Below the pieces are notes generated by a model. The model was given only the letters and a program-made list of their open reading frames with translations. It was not told where the DNA came from and searched no databases. The translations under genes and the position numbers were made by a program. Positions 16,621 through 25,961 of a DNA stretch of 64,000 bases are shown here, in pieces. This stretch comes from Lentibacillus halodurans (GTDB taxonomy: Bacteria > Bacillota > Bacilli > Bacillales > Amphibacillaceae). How positions within the stretch are numbered: the first letter of the stretch is position 1; each line of letters begins with the position of its first letter. The stretch is from the NCBI RefSeq assembly GCF_900112045.1, contig NZ_FOJW01000003.1, positions 156,948-220,947 of the forward strand. Reading direction: 5' to 3'.

Positions 16621-18405
16621 ATGAGTGAAACAAAAGAAAAACTGTTTAAAGGTGGCGGATTTTTAACAGAAGATCTCACAGCCGACGATGTGGTAACTCC
16701 CGAAGATTTTACAGAAGAGCATAAGATGATCGCCAAGACTACCGAAGATTTTGTTGATGGCGAAGTTTTACCGAAAATTGATCATCTTGAAAACCATGAA
16801 TTTGAGTATTCCGTCGATCTGCTCAAAAAAGCAGGAGAGCTGGGACTGCTTGGTGCTGATGTTCCGGAAGAATATGGCGGCCTTGGGCTTGATAAAATCA
16901 GCTCGTCATTAATTACTGAGAATTTCTCACATGCTGGTGGCTTTTCGATAACACATGGCGGACATGTCGGCATCGGCTCTTTGCCAATTGTATTTTTCGG
17001 GAGTGACCAACAGAAGGAGAAATATTTACCGAAGCTGGCAACGGGAGAAATGCTTGCTGCTTATGCGCTGACAGAGCCAAGCTCAGGTTCAGATGCTTTG
17101 AGTGCCAAAACAACGGCTAAATTGAATGAAGCTGGTACCCATTACATTTTAAATGGTGAAAAACAATGGATTACCAACTCAGCGTTTGCGGATGTGTTCA
17201 TTGTATACGCTAAAATTGACGGAGAGCACTTCACGGCATTTATTGTCGAGCGTGACTTCCCGGGCGTATCGACTGGTCCGGAAGAAAAGAAAGTGGGAAT
17301 TAAAAGTTCTTCAACCCGCACATTGATTTTGGAAGATGCAGAAGTACCCGTGGAAAATCTATTGGGCGAGAAAGGAAAAGGGCATAAAATCGCCTTCAAT
17401 ATACTGAATGTTGGGCGTTATAAATTAGCCATTGGGGGTGTCGGCGGCTCTAAACGCGGTATTGAAGTCGCAACGAAATATGTTAACGAACGTAAGCAAT
17501 TCAATACACCCATCTCCAGTTTTTCACTGACACAGGAGAAACTGGCAACGATGGGGGCCAGAACATATGCAAACGAAAGTGCTGTTTACCGTACAGTTGG
17601 TCTCTTTGAACAGCGGATGGGCTCATTGACAGATGAACAATTGAAGAATGGCAAGGAAGTGGCAAAAGCGATTGCCGAGTATCAGATTGAATGTTCCATG
17701 AATAAATACTCTGCAACAGAGTGCTTGGATTATGTTGTTGATGAAGCAGTTCAGCTTCACGGCGGCTATGGTTTCATGGAGGAATATGAAGTGGCCAGAA
17801 TGTACCGTGATTCACGCATCAATCGCATTTTTGAAGGTACAAATGAAATCAACCGTTTGCTTGTGCCGGGCACGCTGTTGAAAAAAGCCATGAAAGGTGA
17901 ATTGCCGCTTCTGCAGCAGGCACAAAACCTGCAGGAAGAACTCATGATGATGATGCCGGAAGAAGTCGGAGAGGGTAAGTTGGAGCAGGAAAAATATCTG
18001 CTTAAAAATGCCAAGAAAATGATATTGCTTGGTGCAGGTCTGGCTGCTCAAAAATATCAGCAAAAACTGGAAAACGAGCAGGAAATTTCGGTGAATCTGG
18101 CGGATATGGTGAATGAAGTTTACAATATGGAATCAGCTATTCTGCGTACGGCAAAAGCGATCAACCAAGACGGGGAGAATAAACACAAGCAAAAACTTCT
18201 TTACACACAAGTATATGTGCAGGAAGCCTTCAACCGCATTGAAGCAGATGCAAAAGAATCGCTCATCGCCGTTGAGGAAGGCGATAAACTAAGAATGATG
18301 CTGTCATCATTGCGTAAGCTGACTCGCCATACACCGACAAATGTAATTGCTAAAAAACGCGAGATCGCCGCGAAAATCATTGAGGAAGAAAAATATGTTG
18401 TCTGA
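16621..18405 (+). CDS. fadE: Acyl-CoA dehydrogenase FadE
   Basis: 594 aa, the longer VLCAD-like form. Acyl-CoA dehydrogenase domains at about 30-420 contain AYALTEPSSGSDALSAKTTA and ILNGEKQWITNSAFADVFIV. The catalytic-Glu motif is MYRDSRINRIFEGTNEINRL and the substrate loop is LHGGYGFMEEYEVARMYRD. A helical C-terminal extension follows. FAD-linked first step of beta-oxidation. ATG preceded by GAAAGGAACGATTCAC. Third gene of the fad operon, separated from fadA by about 200 nt containing a tandem repeat. Confidence 0.94.
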   Translation: MSETKEKLFKGGGFLTEDLTADDVVTPEDFTEEHKMIAKTTEDFVDGEVLPKIDHLENHEFEYSVDLLKKAGELGLLGADVPEEYGGLGLDKISSSLITENFSHAGGFSITHGGHVGIGSLPIVFFGSDQQKEKYLPKLATGEMLAAYALTEPSSGSDALSAKTTAKLNEAGTHYILNGEKQWITNSAFADVFIVYAKIDGEHFTAFIVERDFPGVSTGPEEKKVGIKSSSTRTLILEDAEVPVENLLGEKGKGHKIAFNILNVGRYKLAIGGVGGSKRGIEVATKYVNERKQFNTPISSFSLTQEKLATMGARTYANESAVYRTVGLFEQRMGSLTDEQLKNGKEVAKAIAEYQIECSMNKYSATECLDYVVDEAVQLHGGYGFMEEYEVARMYRDSRINRIFEGTNEINRLLVPGTLLKKAMKGELPLLQQAQNLQEELMMMMPEEVGEGKLEQEKYLLKNAKKMILLGAGLAAQKYQQKLENEQEISVNLADMVNEVYNMESAILRTAKAINQDGENKHKQKLLYTQVYVQEAFNRIEADAKESLIAVEEGDKLRMMLSSLRKLTRHTPTNVIAKKREIAAKIIEEEKYVV

Positions 18406-18423
18406 TTAAGACAGGCAGAAAGC

Positions 18424-18462
18424 ATCCCCGGGCTTGTTTAAAGGTAGGTCCGGGGGATTTTT
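18424..18462 (+). terminator. Terminator of the fad operon
   Basis: ATCCCCGGGC is inverted against GTCCGGGGGAT, followed by TTTTT, about 20 nt after the fadE stop. Confidence 0.85.
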
Positions 18463-18570
18463 GCCATTTTATCGACGGCGATCCGGAACATCCCGAAGTT
18501 ACAAGGGAATGTTCGATGTTCATGATAAATACCCCGAACTTAAACCATATATTCGGTTCGTCCACCTGAG

Positions 18571-19167
18571 CTAATCTTTCAATTCTGGGACATTGTCCAT
18601 AATATCTTTCATCGCAAACGATACACACGTCATATTCGGAGAGGAGATCGGTTCATCGTCGTAGAAGACGTTGCTAATGTCATACTGATGGCCGATTAGG
18701 ATATATTGCTCTAGCATGCCAGTGTTCGGTTCTACAATCCAATATTCAGGGATTTTGTAACGTGCATATATATCCAGTTTGTCGATCTTATCCCGCTTCA
18801 ATGTTGACGGCGAAAGAATCTCGATAACCAGATCAGGAGCCCCTTCAATTCCCCGTTTGCGCATAAGATGTTTCCTTTCCCGATGAATCAGGACAATATC
18901 CGGCTGTCGGACTTCATCGGTTGATAGAATCAGATCAACCGGTGCATATAAAATAATATAGTCACCTTCACAACTTTGTGACAATCTTTTCTGCAGTTCA
19001 AAACTGATCATTTGATGATTAACTAAAGGCGCAGGACTCATCAATTCCAGCTTCCCTCCGGCTAATTCATACCGGTTGCCGTCATCGATAGCGGCATAGT
19101 CATCATACGTGAGCCCGGTCTCTTTTAAAAGGTCATGAGTTGGTTTGCGGCTTTTATCATAGCGCAT
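18571..19167 (-). CDS. Uma2 (DUF820) family nuclease-fold protein
   Basis: 198 aa. Shows the Uma2 restriction-endonuclease-like core: YELAGGKLELMSPAP, then the PD-(D/E)XK pieces EVRQPDIVLI and GAPDLVIEILSPSTLKRDK, and YWIVEPNTGMLEQY. Biological role of the family is not established; members are common, often mobile, and usually solitary as here. The frame opens at 19203, but ATGGAGGTGGCCAGT places a strong ribosome binding site before the ATG at 19167. Convergent with fadE. Confidence 0.85.
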   Translation of the reverse strand: MRYDKSRKPTHDLLKETGLTYDDYAAIDDGNRYELAGGKLELMSPAPLVNHQMISFELQKRLSQSCEGDYIILYAPVDLILSTDEVRQPDIVLIHRERKHLMRKRGIEGAPDLVIEILSPSTLKRDKIDKLDIYARYKIPEYWIVEPNTGMLEQYILIGHQYDISNVFYDDEPISSPNMTCVSFAMKDIMDNVPELKD

Positions 19168-19370
19168 ACTGGCCACCTCCATGATTTGAATCTCTGTTTT
19201 CATTGTAAGGCAGCTTTATAAAGATTGGTAGTATTTTTTCTGAATTGGCTGAAGTTCCCCATTCTGACTCAAATGTTCACAATTACATCGACTTCCGATT
19301 GTGAAACTTCGAAGCACACGACAAATCCCCCCTAAAACTCATAAAGTTCGGTCGCCCCTCATCAGTATAT

Positions 19371-19380
19371 TTGCTATAAT
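19371..19380 (+). promoter_or_regulatory. Extended -10 promoter of yusI-gcvH
   Basis: TTGCTATAAT carries TGN next to a perfect TATAAT. No good -35 is seen. It lies about 35 nt before the yusI start codon. Confidence 0.5.
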
Positions 19381-19414
19381 GAATATAGACTATTAAAAGT
19401 AAGGAGAGAAGAAC

Positions 19415-19777
19415 ATGGCGTTAACGTTTTACTGGTACCCGAATTGCGGAACTTGCCAAAAAGCAAAGAAGTGGCTGGATGAACATGAAATCGATTATAC
19501 GAGTATACATATAGTGGACGAGCCGCCAACAAAAGAACAGCTGCTTTCCTTTATTTCCAAAAGTGATTTGCCTGCAAAGAAGTTTTTCAATACAAGCGGA
19601 AAAAAGTATCGTGAGCAGAATATAAAAGATAAAATGAAGGATGCCAGCCCAGAAGAAATGGCAGAAATGCTGGCTTCTGATGGCATGCTGATCAAGCGTC
19701 CGATTATAACGGATGGTAAAAAAGTAACCGTGGGATTCAAGGAAGAAACGTTCACTGAAACTTGGCTTCAAAAATAA
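19415..19777 (+). CDS. yusI: ArsC/Spx-family thioredoxin-fold protein (YusI-like)
   Basis: 120 aa with the N-terminal CxxC YPNCGTCQKAKKWLDEH and the ArsC-family RPII motif (LIKRPIITDGKKVTVGF). Related to Spx/MgsR and to glutaredoxin-type arsenate reductases; no arsenic genes are near, so reductase activity should not be assumed. It directly precedes gcvH, the same order as yusI-yusH in B. subtilis, which supports orthology. AAGGAGAG before ATG. Confidence 0.88.
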   Translation: MALTFYWYPNCGTCQKAKKWLDEHEIDYTSIHIVDEPPTKEQLLSFISKSDLPAKKFFNTSGKKYREQNIKDKMKDASPEEMAEMLASDGMLIKRPIITDGKKVTVGFKEETFTETWLQK

Positions 19778-19850
19778 AATACTAGCAAAAAGAACAATGG
19801 CCTAGTATAGTTAAGATAACATCTGCAATGATTGAATGGAGGGACTTTAA

Positions 19851-20237
19851 ATGAGCTTACCGAAAGATTTGTATTATACAGAAGAGCATGAATGGGTAAA
19901 GAAGGAAGAAGGAAAAGTACGGATTGGCATCACTGATTTTGCACAGGATGAACTTGGTGATATTGTATTTGTGGAGCTGCCAGAAGTTGGTGATCAAGTC
20001 GAAGCGGATGAGCCGTTTGGAAGTGTCGAATCCGTAAAGACCGTTTCAGAATTATATGCTCCTGTCAGCGGGAAAGTGGTTGAAATCAACAAGGAGCTTG
20101 AAGACAGTCCGGAATTTGTCAATGAGTCACCATATGACAAAGCATGGATGGTTGTTGTCGAGCCGTCAAATCCATCAGATGTTGATCAATTGTTATCGGC
20201 AGAACAATACGAGGAAGCTATTAATCAAGATGAATAA
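19851..20237 (+). CDS. gcvH: Glycine cleavage system H protein
   Basis: 128 aa. Begins with the family motif [20 protein letters not shown]. The lipoyl-lysine lies in [16 protein letters not shown] (Lys63). The C-terminus [12 protein letters not shown] is typical. Carries the aminomethyl group in glycine cleavage and in Bacillus also acts as relay for lipoate assembly. gcvT and gcvP are not in the window. GGAGGGACTTTAA before ATG, 73 nt after yusI. Confidence 0.96.
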   Translation: MSLPKDLYYTEEHEWVKKEEGKVRIGITDFAQDELGDIVFVELPEVGDQVEADEPFGSVESVKTVSELYAPVSGKVVEINKELEDSPEFVNESPYDKAWMVVVEPSNPSDVDQLLSAEQYEEAINQDE

Positions 20238-20246
20238 CAAATAATG

Positions 20247-20289
20247 GAAAAAGCTGACTGGCTCTTCAGGAGAAAAGTCGGCTTTTTTT
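20247..20289 (+). terminator. Terminator after gcvH
   Basis: AAAAAGCTGACT is inverted against AGTCGGCTTTTTTT, with one bulge, 10 nt after the stop codon. Confidence 0.85.
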
Positions 20290-20369
20290 ATATGGATGAT
20301 TGATTGAAAACATCATATAATAATGTCTATACCTTTTACATGGCTGTTTCTCTAAGGAGTGCAATATAA

Positions 20370-20726
20370 ATGACACATAACGCAGAAAAAGTTATCATTG
20401 TAGAAGGATTAACCGATAAAAAACAAATTAAAAAAGTGATCACAGATGATGATGCTGAAATTGTCTGTACAAATGGAACACTTGGGGTGGAGAAGTTTGA
20501 TGAACTTCTTGACAGGTATGACCTGGACAATCGGGATGTCTATATTTTTGTTGACGAGGACAGTCCCGGCATCAAGCTGCGTCACCAGCTGTCACGTGAA
20601 CTCCCGCATGCGGAGCATATTTATGTGAGCAGTGAATTTCGTGAAGTGGCAACAACGCCTGAGAATATATTGGCTGCTGAGTTAGCCGGAAAAGGAATAG
20701 CGGTTAATCCGATTTTTCTAATTTAG
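20370..20726 (+). CDS. yusF: Toprim-domain protein YusF
   Basis: 118 aa, a stand-alone Toprim domain: the start KVIIVEGLTDKKQIKKVI contains the conserved Glu, and IFVDEDSPGIKLR has the DxD metal site. Toprim proteins of this size (RNase M5-like, YusF) bind or cut nucleic acids; the role of YusF is not known to me. AAGGAGTGCAATATAA before ATG. Between gcvH and yusE as in B. subtilis, though yusG is missing here. Confidence 0.85.
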   Translation: MTHNAEKVIIVEGLTDKKQIKKVITDDDAEIVCTNGTLGVEKFDELLDRYDLDNRDVYIFVDEDSPGIKLRHQLSRELPHAEHIYVSSEFREVATTPENILAAELAGKGIAVNPIFLI

Positions 20727-20735
20727 GGTGATATT

Positions 20736-21050
20736 TTGCAGCAAATAAATGATGAAGTGTTGAAAGAAGATTGTTATCTATTATATATTTATACACCATT
20801 ATGCGGTACCTGTGCTCTGGCGCGGACAATGCTCGATAAAATTGAGTCGGTCCATCAGCAGGATATCTTCTATGAAATGAATGCATCACTTAACTCTGAC
20901 TTTTTACAGGAAACAAAAATAGAAAGTGTCCCTTGCCTTTTGATTAAGGAAGGTGGCGAAATCAGGGAAAAAGTGTATGCCTTTAAGTCAATTCCAAATA
21001 TATACAGTTATTTAATGGAATACAAACCGGATCTGTTTGTCAAAAGTTAG
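20736..21050 (+). CDS. yusE: Thioredoxin-family protein YusE
   Basis: 104 aa, thioredoxin-like fold with the active-site pair in YTPLCGTCALARTML (CGTC) and the cis-Pro region IESVPCLLIKEGGE. A thiol-disulfide role is likely; the partner is unknown. The start is TTG, supported by AGGGTGATATT just upstream; no ATG fits. Lies 9 nt after yusF and is probably co-transcribed with it. Confidence 0.85.
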   Translation: MQQINDEVLKEDCYLLYIYTPLCGTCALARTMLDKIESVHQQDIFYEMNASLNSDFLQETKIESVPCLLIKEGGEIREKVYAFKSIPNIYSYLMEYKPDLFVKS

Positions 21051-21054
21051 GACG

Positions 21055-21083
21055 TTGACAACCTAAACGAAACGTGTTACTAT
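21055..21083 (+). promoter_or_regulatory. Sigma-A promoter of the met leader
   Basis: Perfect TTGACA at 21055-21060 and TACTAT at 21078-21083 with a 17-nt spacer, about 30 nt upstream of the S-box aptamer. Confidence 0.85.
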
Positions 21084-21116
21084 CTTTATTATCGATTTAA
21101 AATGAATACGAATCAT

Positions 21117-21227
21117 CTCTTATCCAGAGCGGTGGAGGGGCTGGCCCTGTGAAACCGCGGCAACCTCAAACGAAATGTGTTTGAAAGGTGCCAATTCCTG
21201 CAGAGCGGATGCTTTGGCAGATAAGAG
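21117..21227 (+). ncRNA. SAM-I (S-box) riboswitch
   Basis: P1 stem CTCTTATC/GATAAGAG encloses the conserved S-box blocks CCAGAGCGGTGGAGGG, TGAAACCGCGGCAACC and AAGGTGCCAATTCCTGCAG. Class members bind S-adenosylmethionine and cause premature termination. The methionine ABC transporter downstream is a standard target. Confidence 0.96.
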
Positions 21228-21247
21228 AACGTAAAGACAGTATATAT

Positions 21248-21281
21248 ACGTCTTTCTGTTCTCTTGCAGAAAGGCGTTTTT
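21248..21281 (+). terminator. S-box controlled terminator
   Basis: ACGTCTTTCTG is inverted against CAGAAAGGCGT, followed by TTTT, 20 nt after the aptamer. Expected to form when SAM is bound. Confidence 0.85.
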
Positions 21282-21569
21282 CTAGTTTATCCCGCATGTA
21301 ACGAGCGGTAAGAATATTGACTATGCTGGCTGATTATATACAAATGGGATTAATTGCCAGTTCGATCATAACGCGACGTCCTGGCGTTGTAAGTGTCCGA
21401 TAAGTTCAATTAACATGCAGCGGGATGACCCCTTGCTGAATGAAGTTTCACTTTAAGGGATATTTGCTGATTCTCAATATCCGGACCCCAGTCTCTGCAA
21501 AAGAAAGATTCAATGGCTGTACATCCGTAAAAATGGGGCATTATAGCAAGTGAATGAAGGAGGATAACG
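21282..21569 (+). other. Long met leader segment with palindromic repeat, copy 2
   Basis: About 290 nt separate the S-box terminator from metN. No coding frame is convincing. At 21412-21470 it carries AACATGCAG, ACCCC, CTGAATGAAGTT in the same order as the palindromic element at 1457-1497, in degenerate form. The rest is unremarkable. Confidence 0.5.
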
Positions 21570-22601
21570 TTGATATCAATTAAGGGTTTAAGCAAAATAT
21601 TTACAACAGCGAATAACCAGATAACAGCAGTAGATGATTTAACCCTTGATATTCAGGAAGGTGACATATTTGGCGTGATAGGTTACAGCGGTGCCGGAAA
21701 AAGCACGTTTGTAAGACTGTTAAACAGGCTGGAGGAACCATCCGGCGGAAGCGTTGTTATCGATGATCAGGAGATAACTTCTCTAACTGCGAATCAGCTG
21801 CGAGTCACCCGCCAGGAAATCGGGATGATTTTTCAGCATTTTAATCTGCTGTGGTCTCGGACAGTGAAAGATAATATTGCCTTTCCATTAGAGATCGCAG
21901 GTGTACCGAAACGTGAACGGGATAAACGCGTGCTCGAACTAATCAAGCTTGTCGGGTTAGCCGGACGTGAAAATGCCTATCCGTCACAGTTAAGCGGCGG
22001 TCAAAAGCAGCGGGTCGGGATTGCCAGAGCACTTGCAAACAAGCCCAAAGTTTTGCTGTGTGATGAGGCGACATCAGCACTTGATCCGGAAACGACGAAT
22101 GCGATTCTCGATTTGCTTGTTGATATTAATGAACGGTTAGGTCTGACGATTATTTTGATTACCCATGAAATGCACGTCATCCGTAAAATTTGCAGACAGG
22201 TTGCAGTCATGGAAGAGGGAAAAATCGTCGAGCAAGGTGATGTTCTGGATGTGTTTTTACGTCCCAAACAGCAAGTCACCAAAAAGTTTGTGGAACAGGT
22301 AATGGGAACAAACGATGAAGATAACGGTGTTGAGCAATTGATCAGCACGTACGCCAATGGGAAAATTATGCGGTTGCACTTTGTCGGCGAGACGGCAAAC
22401 CAGGCACTTATTAGTCATATAGCGAAGACATTTCAGATTGATATCAATATTTTACAGGGAAAAATTTCTCAAATGCAGCATGGCGCATATGGCACACTAT
22501 TTGTTCAAATTGATGGGCAAGCAGATGAAATCAATCGGGCGGTAACCTATATAGCGGATGAAACCTCGGTAGAAGTGGAGGTGGTCCGTGATGTGGAATA
22601 G
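21570..22601 (+). CDS. metN: Methionine ABC transporter ATP-binding protein MetN
   Basis: 343 aa. Walker A GYSGAGKSTFVRLLNRLEEP, signature LSGGQKQRVGIARAL, Walker B VLLCDEATSALDPET, and a C-terminal NIL regulatory domain (about 270-343) as in MetN. Drives uptake of D/L-methionine. The start is TTG with AGGAGGATAACG before it. It overlaps metP by 11 nt. Controlled by the S-box upstream. Confidence 0.95.
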   Translation: MISIKGLSKIFTTANNQITAVDDLTLDIQEGDIFGVIGYSGAGKSTFVRLLNRLEEPSGGSVVIDDQEITSLTANQLRVTRQEIGMIFQHFNLLWSRTVKDNIAFPLEIAGVPKRERDKRVLELIKLVGLAGRENAYPSQLSGGQKQRVGIARALANKPKVLLCDEATSALDPETTNAILDLLVDINERLGLTIILITHEMHVIRKICRQVAVMEEGKIVEQGDVLDVFLRPKQQVTKKFVEQVMGTNDEDNGVEQLISTYANGKIMRLHFVGETANQALISHIAKTFQIDINILQGKISQMQHGAYGTLFVQIDGQADEINRAVTYIADETSVEVEVVRDVE

Positions 22602-23259
22602 TCTGCTTCCGAACATTGAGATGCAGGATTTGTGGGTGGCGACTTACGAAACGTTTTATATGACGATTCTTGCTTTAATTGGCACATTTATTTTTGGCAT
22701 TTTGCTTGGTTTGCTCCTCTACCTGACAATGAAAGGGGGGATCTGGCAAAACAAGGTACTGAATTTTATCGTAGCATCGATTGTCAACATTTTCCGGGCT
22801 ATCCCTTTCATTATCTTGATTTTGCTATTGTTCCCGTTTACGGATTTTCTGATTGGCACGATCCGTGGCCCGAATGCGGCATTGCCTGCTTTAATCATCG
22901 GATCGGCACCATTTTACGGACGACTCGTTGAGATTGCCTTAAAGGAAGTTGATAAAGGTGTCATAGAAGCAGCAAAGGCAATGGGCGCGAAAACACGGAC
23001 CATTATTTTACGGGTATTGCTTCCGGAATCGATGCCAGCACTTATATCGGGTCTGACAGTGACTGCCATTGCATTAATCGGTTATACGGCCATGGCTGGT
23101 GTAATTGGTGCTGGCGGACTTGGAAATTATGCATACTTCTTCGGGTTCCAGCGCCGTGAATTTGATGTCGTATTTATTTGTACCGTATTTATTGTACTCA
23201 TTGTATTTTTATTCCAATTCATTGGCGATTTTATTTCGAACAAATTGGATAAACGATAA
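22591..23259 (+). CDS. metP: Methionine ABC transporter permease MetP
   Basis: 222 aa, about five transmembrane helices. The binding-protein-dependent permease loop EVDKGVIEAAKAMGAKTRTI (EAA motif) and GYTAMAGVIGAGGLGNYAY are typical of MetI/MetP. A GTG lies 3 nt upstream, but GGAGGTGG is best spaced for the ATG at 22591. Translationally coupled to metN. Confidence 0.95.
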   Translation: MWNSLLPNIEMQDLWVATYETFYMTILALIGTFIFGILLGLLLYLTMKGGIWQNKVLNFIVASIVNIFRAIPFIILILLLFPFTDFLIGTIRGPNAALPALIIGSAPFYGRLVEIALKEVDKGVIEAAKAMGAKTRTIILRVLLPESMPALISGLTVTAIALIGYTAMAGVIGAGGLGNYAYFFGFQRREFDVVFICTVFIVLIVFLFQFIGDFISNKLDKR

Positions 23260-23272
23260 GGAGAGGATTCAT

Positions 23273-24094
23273 ATGAGGAAATTATTCATGTTTTTAGCAG
23301 CATTATCGGTTCTTTTATTGGCAGCATGCGGAACTTCCGGTGAAGGGGATACCGACGAAATCAAAGTTGGTGCTTCCAGTACCCCGCATGCGATCATTCT
23401 GGAAGAAGCTAAACCGCTTCTTGAGGAAGAAGGTATTACATTAACGGTTGAGGAGTTTGAGGATTACGTACTGCCGAATGATGCACTGGAGAGTGGTGAA
23501 ATTGACGCGAACTATTTTCAGCATATCCCGTATTTAGAACAGCAAATTGAAGAAGTTGGCTATGACTTCACACATATTGGCGGCATTCATATCGAACCGA
23601 TGGGTATCTACTCCAAGGATTTCAACAGTCTTGATGAAGTCCCAGAAGGTACGGAAGTATTGATGAGCCGATCCGTTGCTGATCATGGCCGTGTTCTTTC
23701 ATTACTTGAGCGTGAAGGCCTGATTCAATTGGATGAGAATGTTGATAAGGTTGACGCGACTCCGGAAGATATCGTGGAAAACCCGAAAAATTTAACATTC
23801 TCTTATGATTATGATGCAGCCTATTTGCCTGAATTGTACGAGACAGAAGAAAACACACTTGTTGCCATCAACACAAACTACGCTATAGGAGCAGATTTAA
23901 ATCCGATGGAGGATGCACTCATTCTGGAAGGCGAGGAGTCTCCATACGTAAATGTGGTGGCTGTAAACAAGGGTGATGAGGACAACGAAGCATTGAATAA
24001 GCTGGTAGATGTACTGCACTCTGAAGAAATCCAGGACTTCATTTTGGAAGAATTTGATGGTGCCGTTGTTCCAGTGGATGGTGCACCTGAGTAA
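23273..24094 (+). CDS. metQ: Methionine-binding lipoprotein MetQ
   Basis: 273 aa. Lipoprotein signal with lipobox LAAC (Cys19), then the NlpA/MetQ fold: KVGASSTPHAIILEEAKPLL, EFEDYVLPNDALESGEIDAN and NYAIGADLNPMEDALILEGE. Binds methionine outside the membrane for MetNP. The frame extends 56 codons into metP, but AAGGAGAGGATTCAT fixes the ATG at 23273. Last gene of metNPQ. Confidence 0.95.
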   Translation: MRKLFMFLAALSVLLLAACGTSGEGDTDEIKVGASSTPHAIILEEAKPLLEEEGITLTVEEFEDYVLPNDALESGEIDANYFQHIPYLEQQIEEVGYDFTHIGGIHIEPMGIYSKDFNSLDEVPEGTEVLMSRSVADHGRVLSLLEREGLIQLDENVDKVDATPEDIVENPKNLTFSYDYDAAYLPELYETEENTLVAINTNYAIGADLNPMEDALILEGEESPYVNVVAVNKGDEDNEALNKLVDVLHSEEIQDFILEEFDGAVVPVDGAPE

Positions 24095-24518
24095 TTTATT
24101 TTCAGCGAATTTTAGCGCATTTAGAACATTCGGCTATCAATGTAACGAAAATAGGCTTCAATTCTGACAAACAGTATATACAGTCCCCAAAAAATGGCTA
24201 AAGTGCCGCATAAAAATAATATTGATTCTATTCCTAGAAATAAAGCATTAAAATTGTCTCTCATTTAATTGGAAGCAATTTTTTTATGCCATTCGTGGTA
24301 TGTGTATATCTCGTGTTTATAATGCTCGGCAGTTATCATGATCGGCCCGATTCGCAATACATCGATCTGCATTTGTGCATGACATTATGGACTTATATTG
24401 TTCTTGATACAGCAAGGCATTCTGATATCGTTATGAATAAAATCCAGTAATAGATCATTCGCAATAGTTTATCCAGGCGTGTTTGTCTGAATGAAGTGAT
24501 ACATGAAAATAATATCAT
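24095..24518. other. Intergenic region, nothing recognised
   Basis: About 420 nt, AT-rich. An ATG-initiated 54-codon frame at about 24287-24451 has no ribosome binding site and no family I recognise. No terminator with a clear T-run was seen after metQ. Confidence 0.4.
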
Positions 24519-24539
24519 AAATCGTAACCATTACTATTT
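24519..24539 (+). promoter_or_regulatory. Zur-like box 1 upstream of the znuA pseudogene
   Basis: ATCGTAACCATTACTAT is an imperfect match to the palindromic Zur operator; the left half is good, the right half degenerate. Confidence 0.65.
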
Positions 24540-24541
24540 AC

Positions 24542-24562
24542 AAATCGTAATGGCTACGATAA
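24542..24562 (+). promoter_or_regulatory. Zur-like box 2
   Basis: AATCGTAATGGCTACGAT keeps both half-sites with two centre mismatches. Starts 23 nt from box 1. Confidence 0.75.
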
Positions 24563-24572
24563 ACTTATTTAT

Positions 24573-24593
24573 AAATCGTAATGATTACGATTT
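24573..24593 (+). promoter_or_regulatory. Zur box 3, perfect palindrome
   Basis: Both 10-nt arms (AAATCGTAAT and ATTACGATTT) are perfect around a central G, the same core as the znuA operator at 11254. It ends 38 nt before the pseudogene's ATG. Confidence 0.92.
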
Positions 24594-24631
24594 ATAAATG
24601 CTTAACCACATTATAATTTGGAGGGAAAAAG

Positions 24632-25675
24632 ATGAAATTTTTCAAGTACTGTTTTGCATTCTTATTTGTTGTATTATTTACCATCGGCTGTTCATCGTCT
24701 GATCGAGATACATCAGAAAACGAGGGTAGTGATGGAGATTCAATAATTACTGTGTATACAACGATATACCCATTTCAATTTACGGTAGAACACATCGGCG
24801 GTGAAACGGTTGATGCAGAAACAATTTATCCGCCTGGGGTAGATGCCCATACATATGAGCCTACATCTAAAGAAATGTCTGAAATTGCTGATGGAGATTC
24901 ATTTATTTATTTAGGATCAAATATGAAGGTTTTGCAGAAAGTGCAGCTGATGCACTTTCATCTGAAGATGTTCAGTTATTAGAAATTGGCAAGCATGAGG
25001 ATCTTTTTGCCAAAGCCAGTCACTCGCACCGTCATGAACATGGGGATGAACATGATCACGAGCATGACTCAGGCGAGTATGGGGATGAGCACTATTCAGA
25101 TGAGCATGATTCAGGCGAGCATGGAGATGAACATGACCATCACCACCATTATGGCGATAAGGATCCGCATATTTGGTTAGATCCATTAAGGATAATTGAA
25201 GTGGCTGACATTATAAAAGAACATTTAATTGAATTACGTCCTGAACATGAGAATTTATATCAAGATAACTTTGAGGAACTTAAAGAGAATTTAGCTGCTC
25301 TGGATGAAACGTTTAAAGAAACATTGAAAGAGAATGAAAATAAGGAAGTTATTGTTTCACATGCAGCTTATGGGTATTGGGAAAAACGGTATGACATTAA
25401 TCAAAGACCTATAAGTGGGCTTTCACCGAGTGAGGAACCGTCTCAAAACAATTGACTGAGATTGTTGATGTTGCAGAAGAGTATAATCTGAAATCGTTAT
25501 TTTTGAGTAAAACGTATCTAACAAGGTTGCCAAGACAATTCAGAAAGAAATTAATGCTGAAACACTTCAAATTCATAATTTGTCTGTATTAACCGAAGAA
25601 GATATTGAAAATGATGCGGATTACTTTTCTTTAATGGAATCTAATTTAGACGTTCTTGAAAAAGTTGTTCAGTAA
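24632..25675 (+). pseudogene. Inactivated zinc-binding lipoprotein gene (second znuA copy)
   Basis: The three reading frames together spell a full ZnuA paralog: lipoprotein signal with lipobox TIGC, YPFQFTVEHIGGETVDAETI, PPGVDAHTYEPTSKEMSEIA, a His/Asp/Glu-rich loop, DPHIWLDP, VIVSHAAYGYWEKRYD, and the ending LQIHNLSVLTEEDIE. Comparison with the intact copy at 10234-11220 shows single-base losses near 24925 (ATG-GAA expected), 25447 and 25501, plus a stop codon at 25508-25510 where the paralog has CAA-type Gln. Promoter-side Zur boxes and a ribosome binding site (GGAGGG) are intact, so decay is probably recent. All three losses are in short homopolymers, so sequencing error must be excluded, but the nonsense codon argues for true decay. 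Confidence 0.88.
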
Positions 25676-25961
25676 TTAATTTATTTTGCCGGGGAACCGG
25701 GGGTTAACTTATGGTCATTCTTTTTTATGCTAAAACACTGTTTGTATTAACATACGAACCTGACGATGAGTCATTTTAAAGAAAATGACAGTAATTCGTT
25801 CTATGTTTTAATGAGATGTTGCTGAACCGATTAGAGTATTTTATGTATGCTTTCTTCCGCTTTGAAAAGGTCATATGCTTTTTGTTTCGATAATCGTTGA
25901 TATGATATCCTTGGTATTGTAATAAACGAAAGGATGGTTCACTATTCATAGTGGAATAAAA

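Noticed and set aside
19415-19777. Arsenate reductase as function for yusI
   Set aside because: ArsC fold is clear, but no ars genes are near, and synteny with yusI-gcvH gives a better identity.
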